From Nitrospirales bacterium (lineage in GTDB: Bacteria > Nitrospirota > Nitrospiria > Nitrospirales > UBA8639), in assembly GCA_012270585.1 (NCBI GenBank), contig JAAXIB010000079.1:1-64000 (forward strand): a stretch of 64,000 nt of DNA, read 5' to 3'. The translations under genes were made by a program, and so were the position numbers. Below the pieces are notes generated by a model, which ran no database searches, was not told the DNA's origin, and was given only the letters and a program-made list of their open reading frames with translations. Numbering within the stretch: the stretch's first letter is position 1; every line of letters starts with the position of its first letter. Of this stretch, positions 1 through 8,137 are shown in pieces.

Positions 1-155
1 ATACCAATGACAGTTCGGGGGTGTCTGGCTATTTTCATACCAAGACAACAAGGTATAGATTGCAATATGCTATTGCCGCGAAATTTGATCATGGAAGTTA
101 CATCCCGAAGCGGCGGGTTGGAATGACAGAAAGGGAAAAGAGAGGGGCAGGGGGC

Positions 156-1349
156 TTAGCTGTTGGGTTTCTTGATAAGGTCTTCGGGTTTTTTGAGGAT
201 GGCATCGGCGCGGAATTGGGGAATCACATAGACCCATTCCGCGACTCTCTTGTTCAGGGTTTCGATTTCGACTTTGACTTCCGCTTCCGGTTTGATCTTG
301 GGTTTTTCAGCTTTGTCGGCATCTTCTCCGCCCTGAGCTTCTGATTCCGTTTGCCCATCGGCTTGGGGTTCTGAATCCTGTTCCGGTGCTGGTTCTTCTT
401 CCGGTACGGATTTCCAGATCAGATCGGCATTGAATGTCGCCGAGATCTGCACGTAATGCTTCTCGTCTTTTCGAAGCAATTTCACTCTCCCTTCGAGGCC
501 GTCAAAGGTTTCAAAAACCGCGGCCACGACTGCTTGCTCGCCGAACGGGATCTCGCTCCGTGGTTTGACGTCGTCCAACGACAGGGACGCGACCGTGGAT
601 ACCACGTTGTTCACGGTAAATTGCGATTGAATTTCCTGTTCTTCCGGTAGATTGACCACGTGATAATCGAGATCCGCCGGCTTTGCTTTCTCCAATACCA
701 GCCGGGTGTCATCCGGGTGGATCACGCGCAGACGCCTGATTCGTTTGGTTTCGATCTGTACGAGTTCCTTGTCCAACCACTCACCGGGATTCTTCTCCAT
801 CGAGAGTCGGCCTTCGACCAGCCACGTCTGAGGGTCTCCGGCCTTGCGGATAAACATCTCCTTGTATCCGCTTTTCCCTTTGGCCGGCCGATCGTTGCCG
901 ATGATGACGTCGGCCAGGATGTTGCCCGTTGCATCCTTGAGGGTCACTGCCGTGGATAACGATCCTTCCGCGTCCACGTCCTGCAACCCCAGCTTCTCGT
1001 AGAGTTCCGGTTTCCGCGTTTTGGGGTCAAGTATTTTGAGTTCCACGAGGCCGATGAGTGTTTCCCGCACTGTTCCGTGATCGGCCGGGTAGTCGTATTT
1101 TTCCTTGACCCGCCATGTGTCTGCATCCCGGTACACCGTGAGTGTGCCGCTCTGGGTCATTACGTTTAGGTGGGTCACGTCGTTGATGGCGGCCTTCAGT
1201 TCCGGGAAAACGGGTTTGCCTGCCGGCGGGGATCCGGGTTCTTGTTGTTGGGCCAGAAACACCGTCACCAGCATCAGGACCGCCGCGATGACGGCTAAGG
1301 TACTAAGGGTTTTGAGCATCATGGGCTTATGATTACTGTATGCATTCAC
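156..1349 (-). CDS. DUF4340-type protein of a Gld-like ABC operon
   Basis: A 397-residue protein with one N-terminal membrane segment (about residues 12-32, LSTLAVIAAVLMLVTVFL) followed by a large soluble region. The repeated beta-rich pattern (VTLKDATGNILADVIIGND, TWLVEGRLSMEKNPGEWLDK) is typical of DUF4340 proteins, which normally sit beside GldF/GldG-type ABC genes. The C-terminus carries a Glu/Lys-rich low-complexity stretch (about 325-365). The start is taken as GTG at 1349 because AAGGGA lies just upstream; an ATG pair at 1322/1319 has no visible Shine-Dalgarno. It is the last gene of the leftward ABC operon, separated from the GldG-like gene by 160 bp holding two small repeats. It probably sits in the envelope with the transporter. 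The exact role of such proteins is unknown. Confidence 0.75.
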   Translation of the reverse strand: MNAYSNHKPMMLKTLSTLAVIAAVLMLVTVFLAQQQEPGSPPAGKPVFPELKAAINDVTHLNVMTQSGTLTVYRDADTWRVKEKYDYPADHGTVRETLIGLVELKILDPKTRKPELYEKLGLQDVDAEGSLSTAVTLKDATGNILADVIIGNDRPAKGKSGYKEMFIRKAGDPQTWLVEGRLSMEKNPGEWLDKELVQIETKRIRRLRVIHPDDTRLVLEKAKPADLDYHVVNLPEEQEIQSQFTVNNVVSTVASLSLDDVKPRSEIPFGEQAVVAAVFETFDGLEGRVKLLRKDEKHYVQISATFNADLIWKSVPEEEPAPEQDSEPQADGQTESEAQGGEDADKAEKPKIKPEAEVKVEIETLNKRVAEWVYVIPQFRADAILKKPEDLIKKPNS

Positions 1350-1368
1350 TCATCCCTTGACTATTTCC

Positions 1369-1406
1369 ACCCTCACCCCGGCTCTCTCCCACTGGGAGAG
1401 GGAGAA
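1369..1406. repeat. palindromic CTCTCCC/GGGAGAG repeat, copy 1
   Basis: CCCTCACCCC followed by CTCTCCCACTGGGAGAG forms a short hairpin. It is one of about ten copies of the same interspersed family in the window (others near 20971, 33231, 44168, 47094, 48090, 48624, 50132, 62609 and 63546). It lies between the DUF4340 gene and the GldG-like gene. Confidence 0.8.
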
Positions 1407-1418
1407 AACAGCGCCATA

Positions 1419-1466
1419 AGGCATGTCCCTGCCCCCGAGCAGGGATGGCGCGGCTACAAATAATTT
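1419..1466. repeat. dispersed repeat, second family
   Basis: The stretch containing GAGCAGGGATGGCGCGGCTA resembles 39937-39990 (GGTCGGGGGATGGCACCGCT) in both order and spacing: a short GC hairpin followed by GATGGC-CGCTAC. It looks like a second non-coding repeat family. It was recognised by eye only. Confidence 0.45.
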
Positions 1467-1509
1467 GCGGCTCTACTCCAACTGACCTTCCCTTACCATT
1501 CATCCGCGT

Positions 1510-3429
1510 CTACTTGCCACGGACACGGCGACGCATGTTGTAGGCGCTGAGCACCACGCCACCGACGGCGATCACCAGAGGCATGAATCCTATGTTCAGA
1601 AACTTCACGACGTTTTCGAGTGTTTCGATGTTTTTCTGCAATTCATGTTGCACGCTCCGCAGTTCTTTTCTGGTCGCCACCAACTGTTGCCGGAACCCGT
1701 CGAGCGCGGCTTCCTGTTCGGCACTCAAAATGATGGTGGTTTGGTCTTCTTTGCGGCTCTGCAGATCCTGGATCTTGCGTTCGGTGTCTTTCAGGCGTTG
1801 TTGCAGGGCTTGTTCTTTTTGACGGAATTGTGCTTCGGCTTCCTGTTGAATGGCCCTGACCAACGTGAAGGGGCGGGAGAAACTCCCTCGATTCCTGACG
1901 CTGATCAGGTCATGACTGCCGGCCAGATTGTCCAAGGCATTGGTCACGAAATCGTTATTTGCGGAAGTGGGAATCCCGATCCGCTGTCCCAGGAAATTTT
2001 GGACCTGCACCCAAAACCGATCCTGCAGCATGTCGGTATCCGCCACCACGATCACGTTGATGGGGTCCGCGGATTCGGCCAGGTGCGGGGGGGGGGTCGA
2101 TTCTTTGTCGTCCCCGGTGTTCTCCGGTTTGTCCGGATCCACGGCTTCCGGCCTGCCGTCGGGAAACGCGGTTTTCACCGTGCCGGTCAGGCGCGCGGCC
2201 AACACGAGGGTTTCGCCTTCTGCCCGATAGTCACGCAGGATGCCTTCGACGTCGGGCATAAATTGCAGGCGGGCGGCATCGATTTGCATGGCCTGGTCAT
2301 CGGTTTCCACCAAAGGCGTCCACTCGATCGCGTTGTCTTCCTTCTTGCGAAGGATCCCCGCCGAGGCCATGGTGAGGTTGGGGAGTTTGGCGGTCACGAT
2401 GTCCTCGGCATTCAGTTGCCCGGGCGGCAGGTCGATCCACACGGGGTAATCCGCCACCGCCATGCGGGCTTGTTTTTGGAAGTTCACTCTTTTGGCCAAG
2501 GGAAGATCGCCCACTACCTTTCCGTCGATCAACTCGATGCCCCAGGCGTCGAAGACCCGGCCGAGATCGGAATTGCGCGGCCCTTGCATGCCCATGGGAT
2601 TTTGGGGATTGGGCGGCACGCGGTCGGCTTCACTGTGGGGATCTACAAAAACCACGGCACGACCGCCTCGCAGCACGAATTGGTCGATGGCATACAAGGT
2701 CGGGTCGCTGAGCCGCTTGGGATGCACCACCATGAGCACGTCCACGTCTTCGGGGACGTCCGTGACGGCTTTGTCCAGGACCTTGACTTCCATCACGTCC
2801 CGGATGCTGTCCATAATCATCCAGGGCGCTCCTCCTTGTGCCTGCGGAAACGGCATTTGCGGGCCGCCGTCCAGGGGGAGGGTGCTCAACAGGCCCACGA
2901 CTTTCCGTTTGGGATTAGCCAACCGGTAGACCAGCTTGGTGAGATCATATTCGAGAAATTCTTCACGACTCTGCTGGAAAAACGGAATGAGCTCCTGATC
3001 ATCCGTGGAATTGATGCCTGCCAGTCCAAAATAGAACTGCACGTTGCCCTGGTCCAGCGGCACGCCCCGGAGTCCATACCCGACGGCCCGATCTTCTTCC
3101 TCGGAAAAGGGTTCAGGGTCGATGACGTGCAGGATCAGGTTCCCCCCGGCGGCCTGATCGTATTCCTGCAACAGTTCCAGTACCCGGTTGGTGTAGCCCT
3201 GAATGCCGGGGAGTTCCACGGCCAGCTTCTTCGACAGGTAGAACCGCAGGGTGACCGGCTCATCGAGGCTCTGCAGAATGTTTCGGCTGCCCTCGGAGAG
3301 GGTATAGAGCCGTTGTTCCGTGAGATCGACGCGGGCCGAGCGCAACGCCACGTGACTCAGGACGTTCACCGTGAAAAACAACACCACCGCGACGGCCAAT
3401 CCGCTTCCCGTCAGGAGCCGGGTATTCAT
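1510..3429 (-). CDS. GldG-like ABC transporter periplasmic/membrane subunit
   Basis: The protein has about 639 residues from ATG 3429. It has an N-terminal membrane helix (LAVAVVLFFTVNVLSHVAL), then the GldG/ABC_transp_aux domain (VDLTEQRLYTLSEGSRNILQ, with the YFGLAGINSTDD region), a Ser/Pro/Asp-rich linker, a coiled coil (about 545-610, KEQALQQRLKDTERKIQDLQ) and a C-terminal membrane helix before MRRRVRGK. This is the usual layout of the auxiliary protein that partners GldF-type permeases in uncharacterised ABC exporters. The start at 3429 is preferred over the upstream ATG at 3483 because AAAGGA lies about 9 nt before it and it leaves a 13-nt gap to the permease stop. Substrate unknown. 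Confidence 0.85.
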   Translation of the reverse strand: MNTRLLTGSGLAVAVVLFFTVNVLSHVALRSARVDLTEQRLYTLSEGSRNILQSLDEPVTLRFYLSKKLAVELPGIQGYTNRVLELLQEYDQAAGGNLILHVIDPEPFSEEEDRAVGYGLRGVPLDQGNVQFYFGLAGINSTDDQELIPFFQQSREEFLEYDLTKLVYRLANPKRKVVGLLSTLPLDGGPQMPFPQAQGGAPWMIMDSIRDVMEVKVLDKAVTDVPEDVDVLMVVHPKRLSDPTLYAIDQFVLRGGRAVVFVDPHSEADRVPPNPQNPMGMQGPRNSDLGRVFDAWGIELIDGKVVGDLPLAKRVNFQKQARMAVADYPVWIDLPPGQLNAEDIVTAKLPNLTMASAGILRKKEDNAIEWTPLVETDDQAMQIDAARLQFMPDVEGILRDYRAEGETLVLAARLTGTVKTAFPDGRPEAVDPDKPENTGDDKESTPPPHLAESADPINVIVVADTDMLQDRFWVQVQNFLGQRIGIPTSANNDFVTNALDNLAGSHDLISVRNRGSFSRPFTLVRAIQQEAEAQFRQKEQALQQRLKDTERKIQDLQSRKEDQTTIILSAEQEAALDGFRQQLVATRKELRSVQHELQKNIETLENVVKFLNIGFMPLVIAVGGVVLSAYNMRRRVRGK

Positions 3430-3442
3430 GGAGTTCGATCCT

Positions 3443-4177
3443 TTACTCGGCTTTCTTCCATTCCAGCACGAGTGCCGTGGCAAATAACCAGAAACCGATG
3501 AGCGAGAGGAAATACACCAGATCGCGCACGTCGATGACCCCGCGACTCAGGGCGTTGAAATGTGTCAGGAAACTGAACGAGCTGATCAGTTCCAACACGA
3601 ATTGCGGTGCCCACCCGCTGAACACGTCCAGCACCATGGGGTAGCCGCTGAGGATGAACCCCAACCCGACCACCACACTGATCACAAAGGCGATCACCTG
3701 ATTTTTGGTGAGGGCCGACACGCATGAGCCGATCGCCATAAAGCCGCCTGCCATGAAAAAGCTGCCGAGGTAGCTTGCCAGGATCACCCCGTTATCCGGT
3801 TCTCCCAGGATGTTCACGGTCACCCATGTGGGAAAGGTCAGCACAAGCGCAATGCCCGTAAAGCACCAGGCCGCCAGGAACTTGCCGGCCACGGCTTCCC
3901 ACAAGGTTATGGGCAGCGTGAACAGCAATTCAATGGTCCCTCCTCGCCGCTCCTCAGCCCAGAGCCGCATGGCCAAGGCCGGGACCAGGACCAGATAGAG
4001 CCACGGGTGAAAGTCGAAAAAGGAGATGAGGTCAGCCTGCCCACGGGCAAAAAAGTCACCCAGATAGAAGGTGAAGGCCCCCGCCAGCATCAGGAAGATG
4101 ATGATGAACACCGCGGCGATCGGCGTCGCGAAGTACCCGATCAGTTCCCGTTTGAAAATGACGCCGATTCTGCCCAT
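3443..4177 (-). CDS. ABC transporter permease (GldF/ABC-2 type)
   Basis: A 244-residue polytopic membrane protein with about six hydrophobic helices (AVFIIIFLMLAGAFTFYLG, LYLVLVPALAMRLWAEER, VIAFVISVVVGLGFILSGY and others). The motif MRLWAEERRGGTIELLFTLP after the second helix is the signature of ABC-2 family permeases of the GldF/NosY type. It lies 15 bp downstream of the ATPase gene and 13 bp upstream of the GldG-like gene, so the three are almost certainly one exporter. It is an inner-membrane subunit; the substrate cannot be told from sequence. Confidence 0.9.
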   Translation of the reverse strand: MGRIGVIFKRELIGYFATPIAAVFIIIFLMLAGAFTFYLGDFFARGQADLISFFDFHPWLYLVLVPALAMRLWAEERRGGTIELLFTLPITLWEAVAGKFLAAWCFTGIALVLTFPTWVTVNILGEPDNGVILASYLGSFFMAGGFMAIGSCVSALTKNQVIAFVISVVVGLGFILSGYPMVLDVFSGWAPQFVLELISSFSFLTHFNALSRGVIDVRDLVYFLSLIGFWLFATALVLEWKKAE

Positions 4178-4192
4178 GAACTCCAGCCTTGC

Positions 4193-5149
4193 CTATGTGA
4201 GGGCCTGAGCGGGTATGGTCAACGAGCGAAACACTTCATCCAGGTGCCCACGATCCACAGACAACTCGACCACGTCCCAGTCTTGCCGGTGCACGCACTG
4301 GCTGACCGCACTGATGATCGGTTGCCCGTCTTTCGGCAGGATCCGATATTCATGCTCCGCCTTGTCCTCGTCGATGACTTCGGCCTTCTTGACGCCGGGC
4401 ACCCCTTCCAGCATCGCCTGCACGCCATCGGGGAGCGGCCCACGCAATCGAAGGATCACCGCATTATGATAGCGGGACCGGGCCTCCAACTCCGCCGGTG
4501 TGCCATCGGTGAGTACCTTTCCCTTGGCGATAATCATGGCACGCGTACACACCGCGTGGACCTCTTCCAACACGTGCGTGGACAGAATAATGGCCTTCTC
4601 CCGCGCCATGGTTTTGATGAGGCCGCGCACTTCATGTTTTTGATTGGGATCGAGCCCGTCGGTCGGTTCGTCGAGAATCAACACGACAGGATCGTGCACA
4701 ATGGCCTGGGCCAGGCCCACCCGCCGTTTGAATCCCTTGGACAAGGTGTCAATGGGCTGATGAGCCACACCATCGAGATTCACTTTTTCCATGGTCTCCG
4801 CCACCCGGCGATCCAACTCCGCTCCACGAAACCCGCGTATTTCGCCGATGAACACCAGAAAACTCAGCGGCGTCATCTCTCCATAAGCCGGGGCCCCTTC
4901 CGGCAGATACCCCAGGCTCTTTTTGGCCTCGAGCGGCTGCGTCTGCATATCGAAGCCATTGACCTTGACGGTGCCCTTGGTCGGGGTCAGAAACCCCGTA
5001 ATCATTTTCATGGTCGTGGATTTTCCCGCGCCGTTCGGTCCCAAAAACCCCAGCACCTCCCCTTGGCCGACCGTAAACGACACCTGATCCACCGCAACGA
5101 TCGGCCCGAACGTTTTCCGAAGCCGTCGCAGTTCAACCATCGATTCCAT
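4193..5149 (-). CDS. ABC transporter ATP-binding protein
   Basis: A 318-residue ATPase. Walker A is GPNGAGKST (about residues 38-46), followed by a Q-loop. The signature region is degenerate (TLSKGFKRRVGLAQA), Walker B is VVLILDEPTDGLDP and the switch His lies in ILSTHVLEE. About 90 residues beyond the nucleotide-binding domain form a C-terminal extension with VVELSVDRGHLDEVFRSLT, common in GldA/NatA-type ATPases. The start has GGAAAG upstream. It is the first gene of the leftward operon ATPase-permease-GldG-DUF4340, with a good promoter at 5193-5220. It energises the predicted exporter on the cytoplasmic face. Confidence 0.93.
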   Translation of the reverse strand: MESMVELRRLRKTFGPIVAVDQVSFTVGQGEVLGFLGPNGAGKSTTMKMITGFLTPTKGTVKVNGFDMQTQPLEAKKSLGYLPEGAPAYGEMTPLSFLVFIGEIRGFRGAELDRRVAETMEKVNLDGVAHQPIDTLSKGFKRRVGLAQAIVHDPVVLILDEPTDGLDPNQKHEVRGLIKTMAREKAIILSTHVLEEVHAVCTRAMIIAKGKVLTDGTPAELEARSRYHNAVILRLRGPLPDGVQAMLEGVPGVKKAEVIDEDKAEHEYRILPKDGQPIISAVSQCVHRQDWDVVELSVDRGHLDEVFRSLTIPAQALT

Positions 5150-5192
5150 TGTTCTTTCCGTTCACTTTCTTCGATTGCTTCATTTCTCTTTC

Positions 5193-5220
5193 ATAATATA
5201 AATACGTGGGTCGGAGTCAA
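5193..5220 (-). promoter_or_regulatory. sigma70-type promoter of the ABC operon
   Basis: Reading leftward, TTGACT (5220-5215) and TATTAT (5198-5193) are separated by 16 bp, about 45 bp before the ATPase start codon. The match to the -35/-10 consensus is good and the position fits. Confidence 0.6.
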
Positions 5221-5313
5221 GGGGAAGCCCGTGGATTTTTCACATCCCCGATTTTTTCTCGTCCTCTTTCGGGGTCTCGAATACTCCGCGGATTTTTGGA
5301 AAGGCGGGGGTCG

Positions 5314-5682
5314 TTAAATTTCCGAGGGACGCTCCGAATCCACGATGACCACCGTCCCACGCATGATCGGATGCAGCGTGCAATGGTACGGATACAGACC
5401 GGGTGGAAGCCCCACCAATTCGAACACGCCATCGGGACCGATGGACCCGGAATCGAAGGCGCACACGCCGGTTCCCCGGCATCCGTCGTGGGTAATGGTG
5501 TGATGCGAGCCGGTGGGATTCTCCCACCGAATCGTGCTGCCGGCCGTCACGGTGGCTGCCACCGGGGCGAAATACGGAGACCTGGATTCCATTTGAATCC
5601 TGAACGGTGGCGACACGGCCAAGACCCATGAAGCGGTCAGGAGCACCAACCCCAACAGTACACCCGATGCGGATCGTTTCAT
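5314..5682 (-). CDS. exported cupredoxin (plastocyanin-like)
   Basis: About 122 residues from ATG 5682. An N-terminal signal peptide (MKRSASGVLLGLVLLTASWV) is followed by a single cupredoxin domain. Copper ligands are visible: a His in GSHHTITHDG and the C-terminal cluster YHCTLHPIMRG, giving Cys, His and Met. It also has a Cys pair (GCRGTGVC) that could form a disulfide. The upstream in-frame extension to 5793 lacks signal-peptide character and was not used. It is probably a periplasmic electron carrier or copper protein; its redox partner is not indicated by neighbours. Confidence 0.85.
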   Translation of the reverse strand: MKRSASGVLLGLVLLTASWVLAVSPPFRIQMESRSPYFAPVAATVTAGSTIRWENPTGSHHTITHDGCRGTGVCAFDSGSIGPDGVFELVGLPPGLYPYHCTLHPIMRGTVVIVDSERPSEI

Positions 5683-5852
5683 AACTTCACTTCGTTTCTG
5701 TATTCTTCGGCTTTTCGACGTCACGTTGCTACGAAGAACGGCTCTCCATATTGACAGTATACACCACGGTTCAAACAGCGCGCCAAATTTCACAATGTTC
5801 TGTTTTTCAATAAGAATTGCAAGAGAGGGATGCGGAAAACCGTTTTTATACG

Positions 5853-7007
5853 TTACCCTTTTTTCAGTTGACGTAATTCATAAAAGGTGCCGCGCCAGAC
5901 GATGCCGCCCCGCCAGAGCGCCAGAGCCGTGGCACGGCATTGGATATAGACCAACAGACCGATCGTGAGGGGAAGCAACAGGCCTTGCCGGAATTTCACC
6001 CCGAACGGCGCCATGGCGACCCCAAAGCTGCCGACCATCATGACCACGGTCACGGCGTACCAGGCTTGGGGCCATCCGTCGGCAACCCAGACCCCGACCC
6101 ACGGCCAGATGTGCATGAGCAGGGCGGCGAATGTCGCTCCCATCACCAACGAGACGCGGTACTCCATCCCCGCAAACATATTTTTCATAAGGCCGTCGAT
6201 GAGTTCCCCGACCGACCGGTACCATTCCACCTCGACCATTCCCTTCCCGTTCAGCACGTCCTGCCTGTAGCCGTGATCTTTCACCAGCTTTCCGAACTTG
6301 AGATCGTCGTCCGGCCGCAGGGCCACCGGTTGATGGCCGCCCATGGCCCGATAGGCCGACGTGCGGATCAAATTAAACGCCCCGACGCCCATGTAGCACC
6401 CGCTCCGCGGATTTCGTGCTTTCCACGGCTTAAAGATAAGAAACATGAAGATACCGAAGGTGGCAGACAGCGTTCTCAGGAACACCCCTGTCATGGCGCC
6501 TTCCGGGATTAAGGTCACGTGATCGAATTGGTTCGCCTGAACGTGCGCCACGGCTTTTCTGACCGCGAACGGATGAAATACGATGTCCGCATCGGTGAAC
6601 AGGATGAAGTCGCCTCGGGCTCGTTGCGCGCCCATGTGTAACGCGTACGGCTTTCCGATCCAGCCGGTCGGCAGGCTGTCAATCGTCACCACGGTGAGGC
6701 GCGGGTCTTGCACCGCCATTTTTTCAAGGATTGCTCCCGTACGGTCGGTCGACCGGTCATTGACTACGATGATCTCCAGGTCCGGATAGTCTAATGCCAG
6801 GACGGATTCCAAGGCCTGTTCCAGGTCCCGTTCTTCATTTCGAGCCGGGATCACGATCGACACGGTCGGGAAAGGTCGATCGTCTTCGACCGGGACGGAC
6901 GCCAGGACCGTTAAGGCGTGCCTGTTGAGCATGAGCCAGATGCCGGCCGGCACCCAAAACCCCGCAGACAGAATCGCCAGACTGAAATGGATGGAGTGAG
7001 TATTCAT
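5853..7007 (-). CDS. family 2 glycosyltransferase, membrane-anchored
   Basis: About 384 residues from ATG 7007. It has one N-terminal hydrophobic segment, then a GT-A fold beginning PTVSIVIPARNEERDLEQAL. The nucleotide-sugar signatures are VVNDRSTDRT and the DXD motif in ILFTDADIVFH; the acceptor-side motif is RPDDDLKFGKLVKDHGY. Three C-terminal membrane helices follow (VGVWVADGW region, VTVVMMVGSFGVAMAPF, LLLPLTIGLLVYIQC). This is the layout of processive or lipid-linked GT2 enzymes acting at the inner membrane. AAAGGC precedes the start. No neighbouring glycan genes help to assign the sugar or acceptor. Confidence 0.85.
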   Translation of the reverse strand: MNTHSIHFSLAILSAGFWVPAGIWLMLNRHALTVLASVPVEDDRPFPTVSIVIPARNEERDLEQALESVLALDYPDLEIIVVNDRSTDRTGAILEKMAVQDPRLTVVTIDSLPTGWIGKPYALHMGAQRARGDFILFTDADIVFHPFAVRKAVAHVQANQFDHVTLIPEGAMTGVFLRTLSATFGIFMFLIFKPWKARNPRSGCYMGVGAFNLIRTSAYRAMGGHQPVALRPDDDLKFGKLVKDHGYRQDVLNGKGMVEVEWYRSVGELIDGLMKNMFAGMEYRVSLVMGATFAALLMHIWPWVGVWVADGWPQAWYAVTVVMMVGSFGVAMAPFGVKFRQGLLLPLTIGLLVYIQCRATALALWRGGIVWRGTFYELRQLKKG

Positions 7008-7084
7008 GCCTTTGGTGGCCGAAAATGCTTGCCTCCGCGTGGTTTCAAGCCTCAAACACCAATGCTTGCACTAAATCCAATAAT

Positions 7085-7101
7085 GGTATATTTTTTATAC
7101 C
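7085..7101. promoter_or_regulatory. palindrome before brnT, candidate operator
   Basis: GGTATATTTTTTATACC is a perfect 6-bp inverted repeat around five T residues, ending directly against the GTG start of brnT. BrnTA modules are autoregulated by the BrnA antitoxin, and this palindrome is placed where such an operator or the -10 region would be. Confidence 0.45.
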
Positions 7102-7374
7102 GTGTTTACTTTTGAGTTCGACGAACGGAAAAGTCAGATTAATCTGAAAAAACATGGGATTGACTTCGGCCAAGCCCAAGCTCTGTGGAACGATTCCCGT
7201 GTCGTCGAAATCCAGGCAAAAACAGAGGATGAAACAAGGGTTTTGGTCATAGGCCGCATCAAGGGCAAACACTGGTCAGCTATTGTCACCCCGAGAGGTA
7301 GCCGTATCCGAATTATTTCCGTTCGCCGGTCTCGCGTAGAGGAGGTATTGATCTATGAAAGCCAAGAAATTTGA
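7102..7374 (+). CDS. brnT: BrnT-family toxin
   Basis: A 90-residue protein starting with GTG and FTFEFDERKSQINLKKHGID, the conserved BrnT opening (FxWDxxKxxxNxxKHGIxF). It continues with RVLVIGRIKGKHWSAIVTPR and IRIISVRRSR, the RelE-like beta-sheet residues. BrnT is a ribonuclease toxin that inhibits translation and is bound by BrnA. Its stop overlaps the downstream antitoxin gene by 20 nt, so toxin precedes antitoxin as usual for this family. It lies about 460 bp beyond the 3' end of cas2, where a CRISPR array would often be found. Confidence 0.92.
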   Translation: MFTFEFDERKSQINLKKHGIDFGQAQALWNDSRVVEIQAKTEDETRVLVIGRIKGKHWSAIVTPRGSRIRIISVRRSRVEEVLIYESQEI

Positions 7375-7603
7375 TTCAGACTTTGATGGAGGCAAAGACG
7401 TCTCTCATGCGCTGGATGTATCAAAAGCCCGAAGACCACTGCAAGAACAAAAAAGAGTCAACGTTGATTTTCCCGTTTGGATGATCGATTCCCTGGATAA
7501 GGAAGCCGGTCGACTCGGCGTGACGCGCCAATCCATTATTAAAGTCTGGTTGGCCGAGCGTCTTGAGCAATCAGCCTCCAACAACTCGCACCGGCTTCAA
7601 TGA
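7355..7603 (+). CDS. brnA: BrnA-family antitoxin
   Basis: An 82-residue protein whose C-terminal half, RVNVDFPVWMIDSLDKEAGR followed by LGVTRQSIIKVWLAERL, is the ribbon-helix-helix DNA-binding domain of BrnA/CopG antitoxins. The N-terminal part is charged and probably binds the toxin. It starts inside the end of brnT (20-nt overlap), which suggests translational coupling. GAGGAGG upstream is a strong ribosome-binding site. Confidence 0.9.
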   Translation: MKAKKFDSDFDGGKDVSHALDVSKARRPLQEQKRVNVDFPVWMIDSLDKEAGRLGVTRQSIIKVWLAERLEQSASNNSHRLQ

Positions 7604-7605
7604 GG

Positions 7606-7625
7606 CCGAGGCAATATTGCCTCGG
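7606..7625. terminator. perfect 20-bp palindrome after brnA
   Basis: CCGAGGCAATATTGCCTCGG begins three bases after the brnA stop codon and can fold as a hairpin. There is no T tract, so calling it an intrinsic terminator is uncertain; it could be a protein-binding site. The 213 bp from here to the cas2 stop shows no direct repeats and no CRISPR-like pattern. Confidence 0.35.
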
Positions 7626-7838
7626 AAATGGTGCCCTTCGATCTCCTTGTGTGAATTGGCTTATTTCGACGCGTTGCGAGCGCTGGATTCTATTCTCCCT
7701 AAGAGTACCTAAACTTTTTTGAAAGATCCACATAGATCTCGAGTATCCCCTTATCATACAAGAGAAAAATGCGATGCGAGGACTGCCCATCATTTCGGGG
7801 GGACCAAAGCACTCGCAGGAGGTTCGGCACAGCGGAGC

Positions 7839-8132
7839 TTAGACAATTGTCGCCTTCCTGGTCGGCATTTCATAACTCTTGCCCAAGCTCTCGACGTGAG
7901 GATCAACTCGATCGGCGAGGCCTAAATCAAGGATCAGAACGTGATCCTCCACCAATTTAATCAAGCCTTCCAAGCGTGCGGTCATTTCGGCATGTCGCCG
8001 GGCCGTCAGCCGACATTGAAAGACCGACAATTGCAACCAGTGACCGTAGCCCTTCATTGCCTTGAATACCCGACGCCAGCGCTTCGGTTCGGCTATGTCA
8101 TAAGTCACGATGTAGAGACGTTCCTCGGCCAT
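7839..8132 (-). CDS. cas2: CRISPR adaptation nuclease Cas2
   Basis: A 97-residue protein beginning MAEERLYIVTYDIAEPKRWR, the Cas2 ferredoxin-fold first strand with its conserved Asp, then VFKAMKGYGHWLQLSVFQCRLT and the dimer-forming strand VEDHVLILDLG. Cas2 dimers bridge two Cas1 dimers in the spacer-integration complex. The gene is 5 bp downstream of cas4-cas1 and is the last gene of the leftward cas cluster. No CRISPR array follows it. Confidence 0.96.
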   Translation of the reverse strand: MAEERLYIVTYDIAEPKRWRRVFKAMKGYGHWLQLSVFQCRLTARRHAEMTARLEGLIKLVEDHVLILDLGLADRVDPHVESLGKSYEMPTRKATIV

Positions 8133-8137
8133 GCCGG

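Noticed and set aside
1645-3501. 618-codon open frame antisense to the GldG-like gene
   Set aside because: It mirrors the codons of a well-supported gene, has no recognisable domain and is rich in His/Gly/Arg as expected for a GC-rich shadow frame.
7604-7838. Possible CRISPR array after cas2
   Set aside because: Only a single palindrome is present; no unit recurs at regular spacing.
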